The translations under genes were made by a program, and so were the position numbers. Source: Paenibacillus sp. SC116 (GTDB lineage Bacteria > Bacillota > Bacilli > Paenibacillales > Paenibacillaceae). From it: 53,595 nt of DNA. The DNA is taken from assembly GCF_024733555.1 (NCBI RefSeq), contig NZ_JANIOF010000009.1, positions 1 through 53,595 on the forward strand, given 5' to 3'. Under the pieces are notes generated by a model. That model had not been told where the DNA came from, made no database searches, and saw only the letters and a list, made by a program, of their open reading frames with translations. Each line of letters opens with the position of its first letter. Positions within the stretch are counted from its first letter, which is position 1. This document shows, piece after piece, positions 35,603 through 44,235 of this stretch.

Positions 35603-36430
35603 TTACTTCGTCAAATCTTCAACGAACTTCGGCAAGCAGAATGCTGCATGGTGAAGGCGTGAGGAGTAGTATTTTGTTGGCATATCAGGGATTGCAGCCG
35701 CATCCACTTCAAGCGGATCATGCGTCTTGCTGCCCATTGTGAACGTCCACAAGCCACTTGGGTAAGTTGGAATGTTCGCACCGTATACACGCACGATTGG
35801 GAAGATTTCCTTCACGTCACGGTTAACTTGCTGAATCAAGTCCGCTTTGAACCAAGGGTTGTCCGTTTGTGCAACGAATAGACCGTCCTCTTTCAGAGCT
35901 TCGTAGATGCCTTGGTAGAAACCACGCTCGAAGAGCGGTGCTGCAGGGCCTACAGGCTCTGTTGAGTCTACCATGATCACATCGTACTCGTTTTTGTTGT
36001 TCAAAATATGCATGTAGCCATCGTTCACAATGACTTCTACACGAGGGTTGTCCAACTCGCCAGCGATTTCTGGCAAGTACTGTTTGGAGTACTCGATGAC
36101 TTTGCCATCAATTTCAACAAGTACAGCCTTCTCTACAGAAGGGTGCTTCAAGATTTCGCGAATAACGCCACCATCTCCGCCGCCCACAACGAGCACTTTC
36201 TTCGGATTCGGATGCGTTACAAGCGCAGGATGAGCGACCATTTCATGATATACAAACTCGTCTTTTACTGTCGTCATGACCATGCCGTCCAGTACGAGCA
36301 TCCTGCCGAATTCTTCGGTCTCCACCATCGATAAATGTTGGAATGGCGTCTGTTCATCTACATAAGTCTCGCGAACCTTTGCCGTAATGCCGAATGCCGG
36401 CGTTTGTTTCTCCGTAAACCACAATTCCAT
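35603..36430 (-). CDS. speE: Spermidine synthase
   Basis: A 275-residue aminopropyltransferase that makes spermidine from putrescine and decarboxylated S-adenosylmethionine. It has the N-terminal beta-domain ([19 protein letters not shown], with the [18 protein letters not shown] block), the nucleotide loop [14 protein letters not shown] and the catalytic Asp region [16 protein letters not shown] at 36430 has GAAGGT upstream; the TTG three codons higher has none. A promoter with a G7 tract lies about 120 bases upstream. It forms an operon with speB. Confidence 0.95.
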   Translation of the reverse strand: MELWFTEKQTPAFGITAKVRETYVDEQTPFQHLSMVETEEFGRMLVLDGMVMTTVKDEFVYHEMVAHPALVTHPNPKKVLVVGGGDGGVIREILKHPSVEKAVLVEIDGKVIEYSKQYLPEIAGELDNPRVEVIVNDGYMHILNNKNEYDVIMVDSTEPVGPAAPLFERGFYQGIYEALKEDGLFVAQTDNPWFKADLIQQVNRDVKEIFPIVRVYGANIPTYPSGLWTFTMGSKTHDPLEVDAAAIPDMPTKYYSSRLHHAAFCLPKFVEDLTK

Positions 36431-36547
36431 AACAATCAACCTTCTTTCTTCGGGTGATGGTATCGTTGGTCCCAGTTAGAAATGCTCGTAATGGTTCAGG
36501 TGTAACATTCGTAACACTTCATCTCCAATTTGCACCAAACAAAAGCT

Positions 36548-36575
36548 ATTATATAGAATCCCCCCCAAAAAGCAA
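36548..36575 (-). promoter_or_regulatory. speE-speB promoter with a G-tract spacer
   Basis: TTGCTT (36570-36575), 16-nt spacer, TATAAT (36548-36553) on the minus strand. The spacer contains seven consecutive G. Start site near 36541. Confidence 0.65.
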
Positions 36576-36726
36576 CTATTTTATATGATCAATCTAATAA
36601 TGTTCGTGATTACTTTATATGAAGCTTTGTTGTAGAATGGTAAAAGTTGCCTACCCCTATTCGGTAATTACGAATATGTGGCCCTCAATTCTGACTCTAC
36701 TATGTCAAAAAGGAGAACACGATATC

Positions 36727-37776
36727 ATGAAAAACAGGACCCGATTACTTATTCACATGTTGGTACTGATTCTATCTCTAGTTACTACCTCCTCAGTATT
36801 CGCTGAGTCAATTATCTCCGAAGAGGAAGAGCAAGCACCTGTATATTTCGACATTTCAAAGCTTGACCAGAAATACATAAAAGCTGCTGAACAGGCTGTG
36901 AAAGAGCATAGCAATGGCAAAGCTTTTCACCTAGAAAAAGCAGTTAAAGATGAGTGTACATACGGCGACAAAATAGAGTGCTTGTATATAGTGTCCAAAA
37001 ATTTTGATGCTGTCATTAGTCTGGATATAAAATCAGCAAAGGTTGTTGATATATCGTTAAGCTTCTCCCAGAATGATATTTCGAACTATTTATCTAAGCA
37101 TGCAGTTGTTATTGATGAGCAATTGAAAGTACTTGCCCCAACCCAATTTAATATTCAAAAAGTCCATTATTTGAAAGACTTTATTAATAAAGAGGAATTC
37201 TTCAGCTTTTATGAAATGAATAGCAATGAGTACGTTATGTTGGATGTAGCCACAAATAAGCTTAAATCCTACTATCTCGTCTATAACGTAAAAGAAATGG
37301 ATTCACAATATACGAAGGCCGCACAACAAGCAATTAAACAACTTACACTCAAACAACCTCAACCTTTTAATCAAGTAATTCTTAATAAATATGTGAACGG
37401 AACAGAGTTTTGGAACTTCCAAACCATTAAGCCATTTGAAGAGGAGTATGATCTTTCCATAGACGTTGCTGATCAAATAGTGGGTTATGAGGCTCAATCT
37501 GTCCATATTAATGCAAAAAACGGGAAAGTGCTTTATGCCGGCATTTTAACAGAGGGTCTTTACGATACATCCCAAAATAAGGTCTTAACAAAAGCTAAAG
37601 CTATTGCCCAAGCGAAACCAATTGTAAAAAATGTGCTCGGTGTTGATATTTCTAGCTATACAGCTTCATTTAACAAAGATCTTCAATCACTTCGTTTTTA
37701 TAAAAAAGGAGCTACCGCCATCACAGTGTACTTTAATTATTTCTCTAAGGTCGACACTGTTCATTTCGAATATTAG
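36727..37776 (+). CDS. Secreted protein of unknown function with internal repeat
   Basis: A 349-residue exported protein that I do not recognise by name. The signal peptide is MKNRTRLLIHMLVLILSLVTT to about SVFA. The mature part contains two similar units beginning LDQKYIKAAEQAVKEHS (about 40) and MDSQYTKAAQQAIKQL (about 192), each followed by a beta-rich stretch; the second includes INAKNGKVLYAG, which is PepSY-like. There is no Cys at the cleavage site, so not a lipoprotein. ATG at 36727 has AAAGGAG about 11 bases upstream; a longer open frame starting at 36619 would lack a signal peptide. The gene is clearly lower in GC than its neighbours, suggesting acquisition. Confidence 0.7.
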   Translation: MKNRTRLLIHMLVLILSLVTTSSVFAESIISEEEEQAPVYFDISKLDQKYIKAAEQAVKEHSNGKAFHLEKAVKDECTYGDKIECLYIVSKNFDAVISLDIKSAKVVDISLSFSQNDISNYLSKHAVVIDEQLKVLAPTQFNIQKVHYLKDFINKEEFFSFYEMNSNEYVMLDVATNKLKSYYLVYNVKEMDSQYTKAAQQAIKQLTLKQPQPFNQVILNKYVNGTEFWNFQTIKPFEEEYDLSIDVADQIVGYEAQSVHINAKNGKVLYAGILTEGLYDTSQNKVLTKAKAIAQAKPIVKNVLGVDISSYTASFNKDLQSLRFYKKGATAITVYFNYFSKVDTVHFEY

Positions 37777-37827
37777 GATATTTTACAAGCCGATAGTGTC
37801 CATTTTTTAATCTATACAAAGGACAAT

Positions 37828-37857
37828 GAATATCCTTAATGTTCCTTTTCCATACTG
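37828..37857 (+). promoter_or_regulatory. Sigma-G-like forespore promoter of pbpG
   Basis: GAATA (37828-37832), exactly 18 bases, CATACTG (37851-37857) matches the sigma-G pattern GHATR-N18-CATWHTA at all but the last base. B. subtilis pbpG is transcribed in the forespore, which fits. Confidence 0.6.
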
Positions 37858-37911
37858 ATTACTAAGATCAGCTGCGGCATCGTTGTCGCATTAGGAAAAG
37901 AGGAACTTGGG

Positions 37912-39975
37912 ATGGCCGCCACAACTCAACGCAAAATCAAAAATCGCTGGCTCCGATGGTTGCTGACTGTCTTTATCGCTCTATTTGTACTAGGCCTAGG
38001 CACAACAGCAACCGTACTTGGCTACTTATATATGACAGACCTGCCCCCTTCGCAAATTCAGCAGGATTCCGAGCTGCTGGATCGAGAAGGCAAGCCTGTT
38101 GCTATGCTTACATCAGGATCAATGCAGAGGCAATCCGTCAAGATCGATCAGATCTCGCACTATGTCATTCAAGGTACCATCGCAACGGAGGACCGTGGTT
38201 TCTATCACCACTGGGGAATAGATGCCCGCGGCATCGCTAGAGCAACCCTTGTTAACTTAGAGCACATGTCAAAACGACAAGGAGCCAGTACGCTCACACA
38301 GCAGTTGGCGCGCAATCTGTATTTGACTCATGAACGGACATGGAAGCGCAAGCTGAAAGAGGCACTACTGGCTGTACAGTTAGAGATGAAGTACAGCAAA
38401 AATGAAATCTTGGAGTTGTACTTAAACAACGTTTACTACGGGCATGGTTCTTATGGGATCGAAGCTGCATCTCATATGTATTTCGGCAAGTCTGCCCATA
38501 AGCTCACACTTGCGGAAGGCGCAATGCTTGTCGGCATCCCGCGCGGTCCTTCCTATTACTCACCTTGGTTAAACATGAAAAATGCAAAGGATCGGCAGCA
38601 AGTTATCCTTCGCGGCATGGTTGAGCTAGATCAAATTACAGATACACAGGCAAAGGAAGCCTATGACGAAGTGCTTACGTTCCGTTCACGCGCCGATCGT
38701 TCCGAGCTGCTTGTTGCTCCGTTTTTCCGTGATTATGTGAAGAAAGAATTGAATGCATTAGGTATTTCTGAAGCTACGCTCTCCACAGGAGGTTTACGTA
38801 TTTATACGACGCTGGATCGCCAGGTACAAGCAGCCGCTGACGCAGCAATAGCCAAGCATGTCCCGGAAGAGGGCGATTTGCAGGCGGCTATGGTCGCAAT
38901 CGATCCTCGTTCGGGCGATGTAAAAGCGATGATCGGGGGCAAGGACTACCGCACCAATCAATACAATCGGGTATTTGCGGAGACAAGGCAGCCTGGCTCT
39001 TCGTTTAAGCCGATCGTCTATTTAGCTGCACTTGAGAAAAAAGCTATAACGGCAGCTACACGCTTCGTCAGCCAACCGACTTCATTCACCTATGACGAAG
39101 GCCGGAAAGTGTACAAGCCTAATAACTATGGAGATAAATATTATGGCGATATTATGCTTCGACAAGCCATCGCAGCATCCGATAACATTTATGCCGTAAA
39201 CACTCTCATGCAGGTAGGCGCTGAGCAAGTCGTTAATATGGCGGAGAGATTAGGTATTCAAAATGGACTAAAGCCACTACCATCTTTAGCGTTAGGCACT
39301 TTTCCTGTCAGTCCTTTTCAAATGGCGACTGCCTATGCTGTACTTAGCAATGAGGGAAAACAAGTAACCCCGCGTACCGTGCTAGCGGTAACAGATGCTG
39401 GGGGCCGCCTATTGTATGAAGCGCCTGCACCTGTGGAGAAGCAAGTTGTTCTCCCTGAGGAGGCATACATTCTTACCAACCTTATGGAGAGTGTATTTGA
39501 GGCAGGAGGAACAGGCAATCGGGTGTCTACACTTATTAAACGACCTGTAGCTGGCAAAACGGGGACAACCGATTCAGACTCTTGGATCGTTGGTTATACG
39601 CCTGAGTTAGCCACTGCAGTCTGGGTAGGTTATGACAAGGGCAAAAGGATCACACAGTCAGACGCTCGTCGATCTGCGCCAATTTTTGCACAATTCACTG
39701 AAAAGGCATTGGCTAATGTGCCACCGAAGCTGTTCCCTGTGCCCGATAACATTGTAAGTACCTATATTGATCCGAATACCGGCAAGCTTGCTGGCGAAGG
39801 CTGTTCTGCAAAACAACTTGAAACCTTTGTCCGCGGTACAGAACCTAAAGAAATATGTAATGAGCATGATCAACAGCAAGTCCGCAACAAGTCTAAGTCA
39901 GAGACTGTATTACCTGAAGCTGAAGACAAGAAAAAATCTTGGTGGCAGCATTTCAAACGCTGGTGGTCAGAATAG
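37912..39975 (+). CDS. pbpG: Class A penicillin-binding protein, PBP2d type
   Basis: A 687-residue bifunctional peptidoglycan synthase. A single transmembrane anchor (about 14-40) is followed by the GT51 glycosyltransferase (catalytic E93 in TEDRGFYHH, QGASTLTQQLARN) and the transpeptidase with S363-SF-K366, SDN in AASDNIYAV and KTG in AGKTGTTDSDSW. The basic Trp-rich tail ends WWQHFKRWWSE. Position next to speE-speB and ywhD is that of B. subtilis pbpG, which acts in septal/engulfment wall synthesis in sporulation. AGAGGA precedes the ATG by nine bases. Confidence 0.92.
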   Translation: MAATTQRKIKNRWLRWLLTVFIALFVLGLGTTATVLGYLYMTDLPPSQIQQDSELLDREGKPVAMLTSGSMQRQSVKIDQISHYVIQGTIATEDRGFYHHWGIDARGIARATLVNLEHMSKRQGASTLTQQLARNLYLTHERTWKRKLKEALLAVQLEMKYSKNEILELYLNNVYYGHGSYGIEAASHMYFGKSAHKLTLAEGAMLVGIPRGPSYYSPWLNMKNAKDRQQVILRGMVELDQITDTQAKEAYDEVLTFRSRADRSELLVAPFFRDYVKKELNALGISEATLSTGGLRIYTTLDRQVQAAADAAIAKHVPEEGDLQAAMVAIDPRSGDVKAMIGGKDYRTNQYNRVFAETRQPGSSFKPIVYLAALEKKAITAATRFVSQPTSFTYDEGRKVYKPNNYGDKYYGDIMLRQAIAASDNIYAVNTLMQVGAEQVVNMAERLGIQNGLKPLPSLALGTFPVSPFQMATAYAVLSNEGKQVTPRTVLAVTDAGGRLLYEAPAPVEKQVVLPEEAYILTNLMESVFEAGGTGNRVSTLIKRPVAGKTGTTDSDSWIVGYTPELATAVWVGYDKGKRITQSDARRSAPIFAQFTEKALANVPPKLFPVPDNIVSTYIDPNTGKLAGEGCSAKQLETFVRGTEPKEICNEHDQQQVRNKSKSETVLPEAEDKKKSWWQHFKRWWSE

Positions 39976-40000
39976 CAGTGAAATTGTATGGTCTAAGCAG

Positions 40001-40040
40001 CAAGCCCTGAAGATGTAATATCTTCAGGGCTTTATTTTGT
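40001..40040 (+). terminator. Terminator of pbpG
   Basis: AAGCCCTGAAGAT and ATCTTCAGGGCTT form 13 perfect pairs around GTAAT, followed by TATTTT on the plus strand. Confidence 0.9.
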
Positions 40041-40103
40041 AGATTTTTTTTCAAAAGCAGCTTGGATATCAATATTAATCTACGTTTACTAACATCTTGT
40101 CAG

Positions 40104-42347
40104 CTATGATTTTTCCGTAGCGGTAGAGCTATTTAACTGTGCTGCATCAACCTTATGGTGCAATCCCGGCCAAAAGGCAGCACGCCCTAACACAGCGGTA
40201 ATTGCAGGAACTAATAGAGGACGAACAATAAAAGTATCAAGTAGCACACCTAACGCAGTAACCGTACCAAACTGCACCAACACTTGTATCGGCAAAGAGG
40301 CCAAGACCGCGAATGTGCCCGCTAGTATAATTCCAGCCGAAGTGATGACCGAACTCGTCTCACTAACACCTTCACGAATAGCTTGCTTTAGCGGCAAATA
40401 CCGACTCTTCTGCCAAATACGGGACACCATAAAGATGTTGTAATCCTCACCTAAGGCAACAAGAAAGACAAATGCATAGAGCGGTATTGCGCCTTGTATC
40501 GCCTCTACGCCGAATCCGTAATGGAAAATAATCCACCCAAGACCTAGTGCAGAGAAATACGACAAGACTACCGTAGCTATTAGATATATGGTTGCGACGA
40601 TGGAGCGCAAATAAACGAGCAGCAGCAAGGAAATAAGGCCAATAACAACTGGAATAATAAGCTGTGTATCTCGTTGGCCTATCACCTTCGTATCATACTG
40701 TGCAGCAGTCTGACCGCCTATCCACACTTTTTGCTCAGCTTCCAATCCAGCTTGCTGAAGCGATAGCTCTACCACGGAACGAATGGCTGGTATATGCTCC
40801 ATTGCCTCTGTAGAATAAGGATTTATATTCAACTCGACATTGTAAGCGATAATTTCTTTGTTTTCCTTTCCCACTTGTGGTTCGGAAACAGTGGATACAA
40901 ACGGTAAGGCACGCAGAGCTTCTGCCACTGAGGTTGGCTTACCATTTGAATCATAGATGACTTGAACGGGAGCCAGCTTACCAACGGCAAATTGCTCTCC
41001 GATTACTGCAAACCCCTCTCTGGATTCCATGTTGGATGGAAATGAAGACAAAAGATCATAGGTATACTTGATTTGTGGCGAGAAGCTTGCAAGCCCACCT
41101 AGCAAGAGCAGCGTCGCGACAATAACACTCCAAGGTTTGTTCACGACAAGTCTGCCGACGCGACTGTCTGAAGGGTTAGCTTGCTTCTTTTGAGCGCGCC
41201 CTATCTTTCCAGTACGTTTCGCTCTCTCTTCTTGCATCTGCGGCGTGCGAGGAACGAATGGGAAGAAGGAAACCCTTCCAAGGATAGCAAGCATAGCAGG
41301 AACTAACGTCAAACTAGCTATACCCATAATAAGTATCGAAATGCTAAATGGCACGGCAAAACGATGATAAGGCCCATATTGAGCAAGCAGCAGAGCGAAT
41401 AGCGCAAGCACAACCGTAAGGCCGCTCATTGCAATAGCACCTGCCGAACCACGGAAAGCAGCCACTAAAGCGCGAACTTTATTAGCTTCTATTGTCAACA
41501 TCTGACGATAATGCGAAATTAGGAATAAGCAGTAATCTGTACCTGCTCCAAACAAGAGCACCGTCATAATGGAAATGGCTTGTGCATCCACCGTAATCCA
41601 GCCTTGTTGAGCCATATATCCTAATATTGGACTCGTAACACCAAAGGCAAACCCTACAGCTATTAATGGAATTAATGCAAGTATCGGCGAACGATAAATA
41701 AGCAGCAATATGACCACGACGAGCAGAACCGTTCCAATAAGCAAGGATACATCTGCATTTTTAAATAATCCTGTAGCATCAATTTGAATTCCAACAGGCC
41801 CCGTAATACGTGCAGACAGCTTCTCTTTATCATCTAAGCTTACGCTAAATGGATCATCAGCGAACTGATCTGTGACTTCCTGCTTTAGCTGTGTTATGCC
41901 CTCTTTCAATTGATCTGGATCTGCCTGTTCATCAAAAATAACCGGGAAGACAAGTGTAGAACGATCCTCCGATAACTGCGACATCACCGCAGGAATCGGA
42001 AGTTGATGTAAGGGTACAACCCTTTCCATATACGGCAAAGGACTTTGCTCCCATTGCTTCGTTAATGCCTGTAACTTTTGAATATCTTGGGCTTGGAGGC
42101 CAACCTCACGCTTCCATACGATCAGGGCTGGCGAGCCATCTTCACCTGGAAATTGTTTATTCGCAATTTGTTCCGCCTGAACGGACGGAGCCGACTCTGG
42201 CAAGCTTGGTTCATTATTTTTTTCTTGTGAATTTACGTTTGGCCAAATGAAGCTTAACACGAGCACCACAGCAATCCACACCGCAAGTGTTATCCATCTG
42301 CCATACTTTCCAGTAACCCATTTAGTCAGTCCACGATAACCTTCCAT
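40104..42347 (-). CDS. MMPL/RND-family transporter
   Basis: A 747-residue membrane protein with two halves of six transmembrane helices, each preceded by an extracytoplasmic domain. The proton-relay Asp sits in GAGTDYCLFLISHYRQ (TM4, about 270) and in GEDYNIFMVSRIW (about 640). Family members export lipids, drugs or peptides in Gram-positives; the substrate here is unknown. AAAGGAGG is seven bases before the ATG. It is divergent from a TetR regulator and shares its 240-bp control region, a typical efflux arrangement. The gene pair interrupts the otherwise conserved pbpG-ywhD neighbourhood. Confidence 0.88.
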   Translation of the reverse strand: MEGYRGLTKWVTGKYGRWITLAVWIAVVLVLSFIWPNVNSQEKNNEPSLPESAPSVQAEQIANKQFPGEDGSPALIVWKREVGLQAQDIQKLQALTKQWEQSPLPYMERVVPLHQLPIPAVMSQLSEDRSTLVFPVIFDEQADPDQLKEGITQLKQEVTDQFADDPFSVSLDDKEKLSARITGPVGIQIDATGLFKNADVSLLIGTVLLVVVILLLIYRSPILALIPLIAVGFAFGVTSPILGYMAQQGWITVDAQAISIMTVLLFGAGTDYCLFLISHYRQMLTIEANKVRALVAAFRGSAGAIAMSGLTVVLALFALLLAQYGPYHRFAVPFSISILIMGIASLTLVPAMLAILGRVSFFPFVPRTPQMQEERAKRTGKIGRAQKKQANPSDSRVGRLVVNKPWSVIVATLLLLGGLASFSPQIKYTYDLLSSFPSNMESREGFAVIGEQFAVGKLAPVQVIYDSNGKPTSVAEALRALPFVSTVSEPQVGKENKEIIAYNVELNINPYSTEAMEHIPAIRSVVELSLQQAGLEAEQKVWIGGQTAAQYDTKVIGQRDTQLIIPVVIGLISLLLLVYLRSIVATIYLIATVVLSYFSALGLGWIIFHYGFGVEAIQGAIPLYAFVFLVALGEDYNIFMVSRIWQKSRYLPLKQAIREGVSETSSVITSAGIILAGTFAVLASLPIQVLVQFGTVTALGVLLDTFIVRPLLVPAITAVLGRAAFWPGLHHKVDAAQLNSSTATEKS

Positions 42348-42489
42348 TATGCTCCTCCTTTTACGGTTACACGTATCTACCCTAGTTACGTCGTTCTCCG
42401 CCTATGCTGCGGGTGATTTTTACAGCTTGGAAAGGTATACTAGACCGTAACTACTGGCTAATTTCATCTGATGTGTAAAAAGTATTAAC

Positions 42490-42535
42490 TTAGAACTCTA
42501 ATATTATATATACCCGAAGGTTAATATTTAAACAA
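42490..42535 (-). promoter_or_regulatory. MMPL promoter and possible TetR operator
   Basis: TTGTTT (42530-42535), 17-nt spacer, TATATA (42507-42512) on the minus strand. The start-site region carries a palindrome TTAGA-AC-TCTAA (42490-42501), positioned where a bound TetR protein would block the promoter. Confidence 0.5.
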
Positions 42536-42587
42536 CTACTTTTTTTATCAATAGATGCACGAAACGCAGAAATGGAGTGACCTATAC

Positions 42588-43211
42588 ATGTCGAAACAAA
42601 AACGAGCCGCTCGTACCCCAGGCAGACCAAAACTCAATGAACAAGAAATGCCGATACAGGAGATCATTATTCAAATAGCTGCCAAGGAATTTATGGAACA
42701 AGGATATGAATCTATCTCTCTACAGCAAATTGCTGCTATATGCGGCGTTACGAAAGCCACTATTTATTACTACTACTCCAACAAGGCTGAATTGTTCACC
42801 TCAGCTATCGAATATATGCTGACCATTGCACATAAGGCAACTAAGTCTCTTATGGACAGTGAGGGGCATCTGCGTGATCGATTGGCACGTGTCGCATATA
42901 TAAAGATTGCACGGCCGCACAGCGACTTGGAAACCATGCTAAAAGAGGCCGAGAAACAGTTGTCTGAAGAACACATACAACGAATTCGTTCGGCTGAGCA
43001 CTTGTTGTATGATTTACTTGCTTTCCATTTCGAGAAGGCTATGACAGAAGGCCAACTGCAATCAGGATCACCTATGCTGCTTGCCCATGCTTTCTCCTCA
43101 TTACTCATGATGGGCAACCGTGATAGCGCACGTGAACTGTTCCCATCCCATGAACAGTTGGCTACATCCATCGTAGATCTTTTTTGGCAAGGAGCGATGA
43201 AACAGCAGTAA
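42588..43211 (+). CDS. TetR-family transcriptional regulator
   Basis: A 207-residue regulator. A basic N-terminal arm (KQKRAARTPGRPK) precedes the TetR helix-turn-helix (about 28-70: AAKEFMEQGYESISLQQIAAICGVTKATIYYYYSNKAELF). The C-terminal helical ligand domain has no further recognisable motif. ATG at 42588 has TGGAG about nine bases upstream and is preferred over the ATG 11 codons higher, which has none. It is divergent from the MMPL transporter and probably represses it and itself, relieved by the exported compound. Confidence 0.88.
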   Translation: MSKQKRAARTPGRPKLNEQEMPIQEIIIQIAAKEFMEQGYESISLQQIAAICGVTKATIYYYYSNKAELFTSAIEYMLTIAHKATKSLMDSEGHLRDRLARVAYIKIARPHSDLETMLKEAEKQLSEEHIQRIRSAEHLLYDLLAFHFEKAMTEGQLQSGSPMLLAHAFSSLLMMGNRDSARELFPSHEQLATSIVDLFWQGAMKQQ

Positions 43212-43395
43212 CTAACGTTCCGTTGGAACGCTGTGGCGAATATGTGCGAACTTTGTCGAATTTTACCTATTGAACTCGAAAGCAAATTTTGCTAATATTT
43301 GTAACGTAGCCTTTGGACATGATTCACCATTGAATTAATGCTTTGGGTTACATTTTTGCGTTGAATTAAATCCCTTCATTAGGTAACAGACGTTT

Positions 43396-43436
43396 GCCCA
43401 CCCCGCGACTTTACATTATGGGGTGGGTCTTTTTTT
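43396..43436 (+). terminator. Terminator after tetR
   Basis: GCCCACCCC pairs with GGGGTGGGT across a 15-base loop, followed by CTTTTTTT on the plus strand. Confidence 0.85.
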
Positions 43437-43491
43437 GCCCTTTTCCCCTACTAGCACTTTGTTCTAGCTCAAAGTTTTAAAGATAAACACG

Positions 43492-43540
43492 AAAAAACAA
43501 CCCTCATTACTGCAGCATGCTGCGTAACAAAGGTTGTTTA
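43492..43540 (-). terminator. Terminator of ywhD
   Basis: AACAACC (43532-43538, minus reading) pairs with GGTTGTT (43496-43502), followed by TTTT on the minus strand; the loop contains a GCAGCATGCTGC palindrome. Confidence 0.78.
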
Positions 43541-43578
43541 TTCATGACAGGATGCAACTGTAAACCTCTAACGAGTCG

Positions 43579-44082
43579 TTACGCTTCCAACTCCGCCTTA
43601 AACTCGTCTGGAGTACGCTCCCACCATTCTGCATTATGCGTCTCAAGCAATTGTCGAAGCGCTGCTTTTTCTTCAGCACCAAGTCCGTCAACGATAACAC
43701 GGCGCTTCATCGCATAATCCATCTTATTTACATGGTCAGCAAGGATTTTCCATCCACGCTTTGCTTCTGTATCCACCAACATCTCACAAGCTGTCAGCCC
43801 TCCATAGAAAGAGCCTTCTGGTGAACGATCTACCGCAACCCAAACGATCCAACATTGGCGGCCGTTCGGCACATCTTCCTTATTCATAGAGAATTTAATG
43901 CCACGCTCTACTTTACTTTTTGCGTGCATAGCACCCATATCGATGTAAGCTCGACCCTCATCGATAATGACTGGTGATACACTGTTCAGATCGATGCTGC
44001 CTGCACCGAATCCTTTATGCTTATCATTGCTGCTTACAACATTGAATGCAAGCTGCTTCTTAGCTTTCTTTTCTTGTTCCAT
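43579..44082 (-). CDS. ywhD: YwhD family protein
   Basis: A 167-residue soluble protein of the YwhD family, conserved in Bacillales with unknown function. Core segments are FNVVSSNDKHKGFGAGSIDL, VIIDEGRAYIDMGAMHAKSKVERGI, CWIVWVAVDR and YYGGLTACEM-like FYGGLTACEM. Its neighbours in B. subtilis are pbpG, speE and speB, as in this window, which supports the name. ATG at 44082 has AAGGAG upstream. Confidence 0.9.
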   Translation of the reverse strand: MEQEKKAKKQLAFNVVSSNDKHKGFGAGSIDLNSVSPVIIDEGRAYIDMGAMHAKSKVERGIKFSMNKEDVPNGRQCWIVWVAVDRSPEGSFYGGLTACEMLVDTEAKRGWKILADHVNKMDYAMKRRVIVDGLGAEEKAALRQLLETHNAEWWERTPDEFKAELEA

Positions 44083-44235
44083 TGTCCATTACTCCTTCCT
44101 CGTATGCAAAAGCTCCCCCACTTATCTAGATAGCGGCATACAACCGGATCACAATCATTTTTTATTTTAGCTAATAATCGGGTAAAAGCCAACATATACA
44201 TGCGGTAGATGCTTGTCAACGGGAGGTACGAATCA

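Larger units (their letters stand above)
43212..43578. other. Gap between tetR and ywhD
   Basis: The convergent gap holds the tetR terminator (43396-43436) and the ywhD terminator (43492-43540). A small palindrome CGTTCC-GTT-GGAACG follows the tetR stop. Nothing else is recognisable. Confidence 0.6.

Noticed and set aside
43216..43230. Palindrome CGTTCC-GTT-GGAACG after tetR
   Set aside because: Too short, behind the gene and with no T run; no role can be supported.
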